From positions 1 to 36,944 of the forward strand of contig RYWJ01000006.1 of the NCBI GenBank assembly GCA_003979185.1: a stretch of DNA of 36,944 bases. Reading direction: 5' to 3'. The notes under the pieces were generated by a model. The model was not told the origin of the DNA, ran no database searches, and saw only the letters and a program-made list of their open reading frames with translations. This stretch comes from Candidatus Saccharimonadota bacterium (GTDB lineage: Bacteria > Patescibacteriota > Saccharimonadia > Saccharimonadales > Saccharimonadaceae). Positions 29,875 to 36,944 of this stretch are shown in pieces. The position numbers and the translations under genes were made by a program. How positions within the stretch are numbered: position 1 is the first letter of the stretch; the number at the start of each line of letters is the position of its first letter.

Positions 29875-31146
29875 TTAGCTGTTATTCAGCTCGCCGTTAT
29901 TATTGCAGGAACCACCTTTACCTGGCTGCTGATACCAACAATTTGCCGTAATCCAAAAGTTTTCCTTAATCGCGTCATCGGCACCACCAGTCGCCTCAAT
30001 TTCATACTGTGGATATGGGAAGAAAAGGTCTGCAGGATCAAGGCGAGATTCTACGCGTCGCACAAGCTGGTTAGTACGTCCCGTAGAGTCAACACTGATC
30101 TGCACACCAACGAATTTGATTGGCTTGCCATCACTGCCATACAACGTAGTGGCAAAATCTGTCACCGTATCCCCATAAGGCAGTGACACCACGATAAACG
30201 CATTGTCATTAGTGTCAATATTTAATCCTGTCAATTCCACTGAACAGGCAAAATCGTTCACAGTCGAACAAGTAACCCCAAATGGACTATTATTGTCACC
30301 AGTGCTAATATTCCCAGCATTGGCCAATGTGCCTCCTGTAATCACATTCGCGCCATCACCAATCTTGTTAGGACGCAGAATTACTGTACTATAAGTATAA
30401 TTGTTGCCATTGTTGGCTTTGTGAAAATCATCTATATTAACCAATCCACCATGTTCAACATGAATGTACGTCAACTGTATTACTGGCGGAACGATTAGGT
30501 TATCACCATTTGGCAAATCCGTGTTACCCACACCTTGAAGGCCATTAGGATCTAATGCGCCAGTACCTTCATTCAATATTGAGTACCAGTCAAACTTAAT
30601 CTTATCAATGGGCTTGTTTTCTGTGCCACTAGTTGCGCCATTATTTATCTTAACTGGTATTACCTTTGTGCGCGTATCAGAACTTAATGTACCGCGATAA
30701 TCCGGAACTACATCGGAAACTACAACACAAGTGTAAGCCTGATCAGAATTATTATCCAGTCCAGCATCTGTATGATTGTCTGTTTCCTGAATTTTTACTT
30801 CCCCATCAGTATAATTACCACCATACAGATATTTCGCTAAGCCAATACCACTGTCACAATCTTTCTGGAATAATAGACTCCTCTGGCAGCCCTCCGCATT
30901 AGCATTATTACTCTGCAAACACTGATAATACCGATTCACCGCCATCTTGGCATCTTCTACTCCAGCCATCGCCGAATCATAAGCAGAACGTGATAAATCG
31001 TCATCACTACTTTGTCCGGCCTCCGACAAAATAATCCTCATGAAGCTTAATGTCACTACGCCGAATAAAATTGTTGTAAAAATTACAACATACAGTGATG
31101 CTACACCTCGTTTTGATGCATCCTTCTTAAAACATAACCTTTTCAT
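29875..31146 (-). CDS. PilX-like pilus assembly protein
   Basis: 423 residues. A short basic start, then a hydrophobic helix (SLYVVIFTTILFGVVTLSFM) without the GFTLIE prepilin signature, as in PilX-type minor pilus proteins, followed by AYDSAMAGVEDAKMAVNRYY. The remainder is a large Asn/Asp/Gly-rich exported domain with several cysteines (near the C-terminus, CWYQQPGKGGSC). Last gene of the operon. TATAAT 7 nt before the ATG overlaps the end of the upstream gene, so an extra internal leaderless promoter is possible. The family call is tentative. Confidence 0.6.
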   Translation of the reverse strand: MKRLCFKKDASKRGVASLYVVIFTTILFGVVTLSFMRIILSEAGQSSDDDLSRSAYDSAMAGVEDAKMAVNRYYQCLQSNNANAEGCQRSLLFQKDCDSGIGLAKYLYGGNYTDGEVKIQETDNHTDAGLDNNSDQAYTCVVVSDVVPDYRGTLSSDTRTKVIPVKINNGATSGTENKPIDKIKFDWYSILNEGTGALDPNGLQGVGNTDLPNGDNLIVPPVIQLTYIHVEHGGLVNIDDFHKANNGNNYTYSTVILRPNKIGDGANVITGGTLANAGNISTGDNNSPFGVTCSTVNDFACSVELTGLNIDTNDNAFIVVSLPYGDTVTDFATTLYGSDGKPIKFVGVQISVDSTGRTNQLVRRVESRLDPADLFFPYPQYEIEATGGADDAIKENFWITANCWYQQPGKGGSCNNNGELNNS

Positions 31147-31154
31147 ACTATATA

Positions 31155-32117
31155 TTATATACTACTTCCCGCCGTTCGTGCGGCAAAATTAAATTTATTT
31201 ATCCCACAATAGTTAAAGCCAGAACCAAGGTCGAAAAGATTGCCCGAAGTATCCACGCCGTTAGAAGTCGGATCGCAATATTCTCCACCTCGTACAATAT
31301 TTACTGTACCATTATTAGTTGCTAGAATGAAGGTACCCGCAAAGAATGCCCTCAGTGTCACAGCATCCTGAGAAGCTGGAAAGATTACAAACTCATACAG
31401 ATCTAGATTTGCATTCGACTCGGAGCTTTCCAAAAATCCTTCTTGTGGCGCCGACATATAATAAGGTGCGCCGTTGGCAAGGATAGTCATATCAATCTCT
31501 GGATGTTGCTCATCATTCCAAAAATTCTTAACTTTATAACTTTGATCAATTAGCTGAGTGCACGCATTATAGTTACGATCTACAAACCTAACTAACTGGA
31601 ACGGAGAATCGTTTGGCCCTTCCGGCAAAGTATGCTCATTACTTTCATCAGTCTTATACTTCAAGCGTAACGTATATCCCTCTTTGATACCATAATAAGT
31701 ATTCCATAGATATGTATAGTGGCCAGTACAGAAAGCTCCAAAATACTGCACGGTTTTATCTTCCCCGCCTTTTACAGTCTCTCGCGACATTCCCAAGCGT
31801 TCATTGTATAAATATCGAAAAGCCCCTTCATGCTTACATTCATTTCTCTTGGTCGACTCACTCTCGCTAATATACATATTACATAGGCTGACGGAATCAA
31901 TCGATGGCGCACTATTAATCGTCGTCGTAAATTCACTAACCAAGTTACGTCCAACACTATTTACTGCTTTTAAAGTCAGACCTTTTTGAAAAATCGCTGA
32001 GATTTGTGTAAAGATCAATGCAATAGCAATCACTAGCATTGACACAAACGCCGTCACTAGTGTTACTTCTACCAAAGTAAAGCCTTTTTTAGTTTGTCTA
32101 TTGTTTAGTTTCTTCAT
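31155..32117 (-). CDS. Type IV prepilin-like protein (PilW/PulJ type)
   Basis: 320 residues. Class III signal: short basic leader, then KKGFTLVEVTLVTAFVSML, with the cleavage Gly before Phe and Glu at +5. The hydrophobic helix is followed by a large exported domain with cysteines (SLCNMY, NECKH, CTGHY) that could be cross-linked by the DsbA-like protein. The ATG is 3 nt after the upstream stop codon, with AGGTAA just before. Minor pilin of a type IV-like pilus. Confidence 0.75.
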   Translation of the reverse strand: MKKLNNRQTKKGFTLVEVTLVTAFVSMLVIAIALIFTQISAIFQKGLTLKAVNSVGRNLVSEFTTTINSAPSIDSVSLCNMYISESESTKRNECKHEGAFRYLYNERLGMSRETVKGGEDKTVQYFGAFCTGHYTYLWNTYYGIKEGYTLRLKYKTDESNEHTLPEGPNDSPFQLVRFVDRNYNACTQLIDQSYKVKNFWNDEQHPEIDMTILANGAPYYMSAPQEGFLESSESNANLDLYEFVIFPASQDAVTLRAFFAGTFILATNNGTVNIVRGGEYCDPTSNGVDTSGNLFDLGSGFNYCGINKFNFAARTAGSSI

Positions 32118-32120
32118 ACG

Positions 32121-32918
32121 TTACCTAATACCATCTGGGTTATATAACCTTACTACCGCGTCAAGTGAAGTAGCTGCGGAATTATTTGATCCATACCAAC
32201 AAGTTTGAATATAAAAGTCATAATACTGAGGGCGGCTCGATCCATTAGTCCGCGGACCACGCACGGCAATTACCCAGATGCCTTCGACTTTTGCAATATG
32301 CGTGTATTCTGTGAAACTTACAGTCGATAAAGTACTGTCCGAATCACCCGCACTACCTGGACTATCGTACAAAATACGCGCATTCAATGTCGGTGCTACA
32401 AATTTGTTAGAAATATCGTCCTTTCCTCTTGCGTAGACTATCACATTTTCTAGATTCGATGCATCCCCTATATCTGGGGTAAGCTTGCGCGTATTCAGCA
32501 CAAAAGCGTGATGATTCCTTAGGGATTCATCGTCGTAAACCTTTTCACACGCCGTAACTGGGTATTCAAGGCTATAATTATCGACGGCTTCGCTGGCACT
32601 ATTGACGGCATTCTCAGTAATCCTCTGCCAAAGCTTCGCGTACTGTTGGCACTTCTGGTCCGGTCCAGCATCATCACAGCTAGGCAAAGTCAGTTCGGAA
32701 ATATATGAACTATGAACAAAACGCAGAGCCTCTGCTTGAGCGTTTAATTCATTACGCGCAGTGACAAGCTCTAAAGAACGTTCACTAGTCGCAAGGCCAA
32801 GATTCATCATCGATACCGTTACAATTGCTACCATTGTAAAGATGGCAAAAGCAAACATGACTTCGATAATCGTATCACCGCGTTTTGCGTCCGCAATCGT
32901 TATCTTTCTACTTCGCAT
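32121..32918 (-). CDS. Type IV prepilin-like protein (PilV type)
   Basis: 265 residues. The class III-like signal KRGDTIIEVMFAFAIFTMV has Gly followed by Asp instead of Phe, with Glu at +5, then a hydrophobic helix and an exported domain with cysteine pairs (PSCDDAGPDQKC). It starts inside the end of the upstream pilin gene (19-nt overlap) with GGAGAATCG before the ATG. The non-Phe residue after the cleavage glycine is unusual but seen in some minor pilins. Confidence 0.75.
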   Translation of the reverse strand: MRSRKITIADAKRGDTIIEVMFAFAIFTMVAIVTVSMMNLGLATSERSLELVTARNELNAQAEALRFVHSSYISELTLPSCDDAGPDQKCQQYAKLWQRITENAVNSASEAVDNYSLEYPVTACEKVYDDESLRNHHAFVLNTRKLTPDIGDASNLENVIVYARGKDDISNKFVAPTLNARILYDSPGSAGDSDSTLSTVSFTEYTHIAKVEGIWVIAVRGPRTNGSSRPQYYDFYIQTCWYGSNNSAATSLDAVVRLYNPDGIR

Positions 32919-33763
32919 CGATTCTCCTCGTCTGGATCATCAGTACTGCGCAGCCATACCGCCGAAGTATTACGGCCATCAGCGGCAATACGAACCTCGC
33001 GATAAACTCGACTATTATCCGACACTACGCATATGCCAACTGGGTCACTTAGCCCAAAAGCTTCTGGATAACTAATATCTCCGTCATGCTGCTCTTTGAG
33101 CTTCGTGGCCAACCTCGTACTTGACTGTCTGCAATCCCCCTCCAAATCATAAGTTTGTTCTGGCGAGAAGATGGTATGGACAGCACTTGAAGTTGGAGTA
33201 CGAGCTATGATCATGGTTCCGGCAAATTCATTCGGGAATTCTGCCCCGTTTGGCATACCATTCGCCTGTTGTAGTTCGGCTTCCCAAAGAGGAGTGTAAG
33301 TCTGAACACTACTTGGGATATTCTTACTTTCATCACCACAAAAAATACTTAGCTTCGCTCCTGCGTCATTATCTGTAATCTCTTCCAAGAAAGGTCGGCT
33401 TGTGCCGCGATCAATACTAGCATTGCCTACCAAAGTAGCATATTGAATTACATTACTACCATCATGACCAAAGACGATAATTTTTCCCAAGATCGCTTGA
33501 TCGGAATTACCGCCGACAAAGATCCCATCGTTATAATTCAGCGTTTCAGGATTAATGACTTCATTATACATAGTACGGATAAACTCAGCTACGCCCTGTA
33601 CCGAATCGTTGTAACGCTGGCGAGCGATCGCGGCAAAAGATCCACCGATCAAACCCACCAACATCAACCCACCAATACCCAGCACTAGCATTACCTCAAT
33701 CAGGGTAAAACCATCTTTGGCTTCATCTTGTAGCTGTTTACGCTTCTTCAAATAACGTCGCAT
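32900..33763 (-). CDS. Type IV prepilin-like protein (GspH/FimT type)
   Basis: 287 residues from ATG at 33763. Leader MRRYLKKRKQLQDEAKDG, then the class III motif GFTLIEVMLVLGIGGLML. The exported domain contains SFAAIARQRYNDSVQG and two or more cysteines. The start is chosen over an upstream frame extension because GAGG precedes it and it lies 1 nt after the stop of the large surface-protein gene. Probably a pseudopilin that primes or caps the filament. Confidence 0.8.
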   Translation of the reverse strand: MRRYLKKRKQLQDEAKDGFTLIEVMLVLGIGGLMLVGLIGGSFAAIARQRYNDSVQGVAEFIRTMYNEVINPETLNYNDGIFVGGNSDQAILGKIIVFGHDGSNVIQYATLVGNASIDRGTSRPFLEEITDNDAGAKLSIFCGDESKNIPSSVQTYTPLWEAELQQANGMPNGAEFPNEFAGTMIIARTPTSSAVHTIFSPEQTYDLEGDCRQSSTRLATKLKEQHDGDISYPEAFGLSDPVGICVVSDNSRVYREVRIAADGRNTSAVWLRSTDDPDEENRCEVER

Positions 33764-33764
33764 T

Positions 33765-36700
33765 TTAGTACCTCGGTGGTAGTTCACGTGAATAGGCTTC
33801 AGAATAGCTAGAGGAATAACGACCAGCTTGAGCATATGCCCAAAGGTAAGTATCAGCACTGAGGTTAAAGACTTCCCCAGAAACTGCACGGTGATTGTCA
33901 GGCTCAGTGTTGCCCCCATCATGATCATCGTTCGATATACCATCTGCACCAAACGAACGCTTAGATATTACATTCTTAGTGAAAACTGGACCATTAATTT
34001 CAAGACGCTTAGAGCATGTAATGTCCCCTCCATAGTCTCTTACAGATGCTCCAATACTATTATTGCCGCCCAGTAAGTTGTCACCGTTGCCACACGTATT
34101 CAACACGCCATTCGGTGCGATTAGCCATGCGTCAACCCTATTGACCTCCGAGTTAATATTAATACTACCATTTTTTGCGATAATTACTACCTGCGGCAAA
34201 GTGTAGATTGAGTCACCGGTGTTTTGGGTTAATTTAATATCTCTATCAATTAGCACATCTCCGTCAATACATATGATATTCGTCTCGTTTGATCCTATCT
34301 CGCCGAGGCTAAATCCTGTACAATTATTACCGAAATAGCTCAGTAGTCTATCCACTGTCGACGAATTCGCCGTAATCCCTGACCGCCCTACTTCCTGTGT
34401 TGTATTACTGATTGACAAAGGCGAATTGTCCAAAATGTCGATGTATCTTGAGCCGTTCCATGCTAACGATGCTCCAGAGCCAAAGCCTTTCTCTTTGTCC
34501 CCCTTCACCTGTCCACCAACAACAGCTAAGTATTCCGCCCAAGAGCCATAGACACTGTCAAATGCACCAACTGTAGCTACGCCCGCAAAATCATGCTTTG
34601 TATAGTGATTACGCGGAGCTAAGGACGTCACGACGTTCTGCATCCCACCAACGAATATCCCACCATTAAATACAGAAAGCGAGGGTTTCTTAGCAATCGC
34701 ACGACACGCTGCATCATAATTCGTCCAGTATGATTTGCCGTCCGATTTCCAATCAACTGGCCCATCATCGTATTGCGCACCCCACCAATATTCCCAACGA
34801 TAGCCAAAAGAATTGCAATATTTGTCACCTACGTATTCTGGCACGAATAGTGTTTCCCCGCCACTCCCCCAATTCCCAGACTGGCTCTCTTCTCCAGCTT
34901 GGCTATTAGGAATTCCTGTACTGTCGATATCATCGCTTTTAGCAAAGTCAACACATCTATTATCACGCAATTCACCGCCAAATTTCCTTCTATAATATGC
35001 GCATGGGTCAGTACTATCACGAGAAGCAGAATTCAAATTTCCAGTCACACTGGCTGCACTATAGCCAACACTCACCTTGGGCTGGAACGCTATAGCTCGC
35101 CACTCCATAATACGACGCGTTTTATACGCGACAGCAGATACTTCTTGTTTCATAGTGGCAGTTTCCTCAACATACATCGGATCAGAATTCGTGCTACCAG
35201 ATGATGGTCCTTGACCACCAGGATTATCCTCAGCGGGTCTAGTTATCTCTATACAAGACTGCGATCCACCAGTATCCATCTCGTCTTCGATGGAGTATTC
35301 CCAATGGTCGAAGAACTCTTGATAGACAGGCTCATACATTGGTCGACCAAACATATCCAGCACTGGAAAGCCAAATTGGTCTACTACTGGCTTGACGCTA
35401 ACCTGAACCTTTTCTTTCTTGGCCTTACGAGTCAATGTTACAATTTTTGGATCATAGGTTATATTCTCGCAAACTTTTACTGTATCTCCAGTCTTAAGCT
35501 GTATCGCATGATGCGTTTCTCCGCTCACTTTCTCACCGGAAGACTGCTTCTGGCTATCTTTAACCGCACAATATTCACCGCTAGCAGGATTTGGCGTAGT
35601 ATTATCATCGGACTCTACCGTAAACTCACTACAAACATCATCACTCCATTCATCCTTAGGAGTACCGTCAGTAATTTCTGCACTGCCATCACGCTGTTCG
35701 TGCTTGTAAAACATCTTATGCCAAAAATCCACGTTAACTACTTTTGAATCACTGCTAATTTTAAGCAAAACCGTACCATCTTCCTTGGATTCTAGAGAAT
35801 GCTGAACCACATCTCCCGCATCGCCACTGATCGATTTTACACCTGACGTTGACCAAAAACGAATCTGACCACCGTCTTCCTCCTCATCTTCATCGTCAGG
35901 CAACTTTTCAATAGTTACACAAACCTCAGAACTCCGTCCCTCGTTCTTGCTATTTGCACTATCCATCACCCATTTGCCCGCATCTTGCTTCCAAGCAATG
36001 ATTTTTGGATCGTAAGAAATCTTAGAACAAACCCTCACAGATCCAGCGTCCGGCACATCCACAGTCTGCGAACTATCACCCACGGTATTTGGTTCTAGTG
36101 GGCCAGCCGTACGATTTGGACCACTGTCAGCCACTGTGTAGTCAGTGTTTGCTGGAACTATCTGTGAACTAGAACCATTATTGTTAACGACCACTTGATA
36201 CTTAGTCACCGCTGGATCAAAGTCGCCAGAAACACCAGTTGGCTTTACATAATTAAAACGATGTTTAAAATTTACAGTCACCTGTTTTTCTTTAGTCTTC
36301 AATGTTCCGCTATTGTTAGAGTCCAAAGTCTTAGTATTAACTGTCAACTTCTTTGAACCACCCACATATGCTTCTGCTGTAGACCATACACCAAAGGTAC
36401 TCTGGGCACTGTCTTGAGCCATCCCTTGATTCCAACAAAACCAGCTAGTATCTTCCCATGACTGTTTTAGAAATTCTTCAGTAGCCGGAGTCAGCGTTAC
36501 TCCCGCCTCCTTTTGGGCAGTCCAGTATTTCTTAGCCTGGTCAAATGACTTCTTAACTTCAGCAATCTGCAACGCATTAGGTGCATTACCGGCATATGAA
36601 ATACCACCAAGCGGTTGAACCTGTTTTACCTGTTTCACATAAGCTAGCTCGCCAGTGTAGTACTGAAATTTGCCACCACTCACATTAAAACGTGCTAACC

Positions 36701-36944
36701 CCTGTCGATAATATTCTCCCACATCCGCACAGGCTTTATCAATTTTAGTAAGCAGTGCTAGGTCTTCCTGGTACTGATTCTTACTACCAGCCGGTTTTGT
36801 CCCAACGGAAAAACGCATCCAAGCTGCGCCCTTACATTCATGCTGACCATTTCCAGTCCAGCTAAATCCACTACTACAGCTACCAACGTTCCCGTTACCA
36901 CCAGTCGAATCCGTACCACCAGCTGCGCCCCCCTCAAAAGCAAG
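33765..36944 (-). CDS. Large pilus-locus surface protein, start beyond the window
   Basis: At least 1060 residues. The frame is open to the right edge with no start, so the N-terminus is missing. Gly-rich and cysteine-containing at the visible start. Two related modules lie in the middle: one (about 36281-35907) with VTVNFKHRFNY ... VCSKISYDPKI ... EVCVTIEK, another (about 35744-35235) with VNVDFWHKMFY ... VCENITYDPKI ... SCIEITR. Each is followed by an acidic or Gly/Pro-rich linker. The C-terminal third has beta-rich sequence with CIDGDVLIDRDIKL and LPQVVIIAKNGSINI, ending RELPPRY. It is followed 1 nt later by minor pilin genes, so it is probably a pilus-associated adhesin or tip protein. 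No family is recognised with confidence. Confidence 0.65.
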   Translation of the reverse strand, partial: LAFEGGAAGGTDSTGGNGNVGSCSSGFSWTGNGQHECKGAAWMRFSVGTKPAGSKNQYQEDLALLTKIDKACADVGEYYRQGLARFNVSGGKFQYYTGELAYVKQVKQVQPLGGISYAGNAPNALQIAEVKKSFDQAKKYWTAQKEAGVTLTPATEEFLKQSWEDTSWFCWNQGMAQDSAQSTFGVWSTAEAYVGGSKKLTVNTKTLDSNNSGTLKTKEKQVTVNFKHRFNYVKPTGVSGDFDPAVTKYQVVVNNNGSSSQIVPANTDYTVADSGPNRTAGPLEPNTVGDSSQTVDVPDAGSVRVCSKISYDPKIIAWKQDAGKWVMDSANSKNEGRSSEVCVTIEKLPDDEDEEEDGGQIRFWSTSGVKSISGDAGDVVQHSLESKEDGTVLLKISSDSKVVNVDFWHKMFYKHEQRDGSAEITDGTPKDEWSDDVCSEFTVESDDNTTPNPASGEYCAVKDSQKQSSGEKVSGETHHAIQLKTGDTVKVCENITYDPKIVTLTRKAKKEKVQVSVKPVVDQFGFPVLDMFGRPMYEPVYQEFFDHWEYSIEDEMDTGGSQSCIEITRPAEDNPGGQGPSSGSTNSDPMYVEETATMKQEVSAVAYKTRRIMEWRAIAFQPKVSVGYSAASVTGNLNSASRDSTDPCAYYRRKFGGELRDNRCVDFAKSDDIDSTGIPNSQAGEESQSGNWGSGGETLFVPEYVGDKYCNSFGYRWEYWWGAQYDDGPVDWKSDGKSYWTNYDAACRAIAKKPSLSVFNGGIFVGGMQNVVTSLAPRNHYTKHDFAGVATVGAFDSVYGSWAEYLAVVGGQVKGDKEKGFGSGASLAWNGSRYIDILDNSPLSISNTTQEVGRSGITANSSTVDRLLSYFGNNCTGFSLGEIGSNETNIICIDGDVLIDRDIKLTQNTGDSIYTLPQVVIIAKNGSININSEVNRVDAWLIAPNGVLNTCGNGDNLLGGNNSIGASVRDYGGDITCSKRLEINGPVFTKNVISKRSFGADGISNDDHDGGNTEPDNHRAVSGEVFNLSADTYLWAYAQAGRYSSSYSEAYSRELPPRY

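Noticed and set aside
1..36944. CRISPR array, insertion sequence or prophage genes
   Set aside because: No regularly spaced repeats, transposase motifs or phage structural genes were found anywhere in the window.

Overview
The window looks like a piece of the chromosome of a small-genome Patescibacterium, most likely Candidatus Saccharibacteria (TM7). The sequence evidence is a secreted FISUMP-domain protein, densely packed short-spaced genes, minor type IV pilins beside a very large surface protein, a minimal NifS/IscU pair, and an agmatine deiminase operon. UGA is read as stop throughout, which argues against SR1/Gracilibacteria. The taxonomic call is inference from gene content; no rRNA is present.

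Layout. 1-3450 is an accessory-looking stretch between tRNA-Phe(GAA) and tRNA-Leu(UAA). It holds a glutamate-racemase-like protein without its catalytic cysteines, a 5'-truncated and amber-interrupted cytosine-5 DNA methyltransferase, a HEPN-like small protein, and a structured gene-free region that may encode an RNA. 3460-8540 carries an endonuclease/exonuclease/phosphatase-family protein, tRNA-Arg(CCG), the FISUMP protein, a membrane-anchored rhodanese-like/thioredoxin-like pair, tRNA-Lys(CUU) and a VanZ-RDD membrane protein. 8674-17211 is rich in cell-envelope and housekeeping genes: murB-folD, lepA, tilS, a UTP-glucose-1-phosphate uridylyltransferase gene, a MurA-type enzyme with an N-terminal XRE helix-turn-helix, and a coupled TPR protein. 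17407-22375 holds recA-recX, a PRC-barrel protein, nifS-iscU and a DsbA-like protein. 22494-28040 (minus strand) holds gpmI and an agmatine catabolism operon (putrescine carbamoyltransferase, amino-acid antiporter, agmatine deiminase) without an adjacent carbamate kinase. 28128-29766 holds ruvB and rubrerythrin. 29875-36944 (minus strand) is a pilus operon: a large surface protein running off the right edge, followed by four pilin-like genes.

How the genes work together. MurA and MurB catalyse the two steps that convert UDP-GlcNAc to UDP-MurNAc. The uridylyltransferase makes UDP-glucose, and the MurI-like and VanZ-like proteins also point to the envelope. The rhodanese, thioredoxin-like and DsbA-like proteins suggest thiol chemistry outside the membrane, which fits the cysteine-containing FISUMP and pilus-locus proteins. 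The agmatine operon would import agmatine and yield putrescine and carbamoyl phosphate, hence ATP if a carbamate kinase is encoded elsewhere.

The most distinctive observations are: (1) the XRE-MurA fusion, whose promoter overlaps a 21-bp-arm inverted repeat; (2) the MurI-like protein lacking both catalytic cysteines; (3) promoter architecture with many TGN-TATAAT extended -10 elements, and six genes whose -10 ends exactly 6 nt before the start codon, predicting leaderless mRNAs; (4) a gene-free, structured segment at 2981-3411; (5) duplicated modules in the pilus-locus surface protein.
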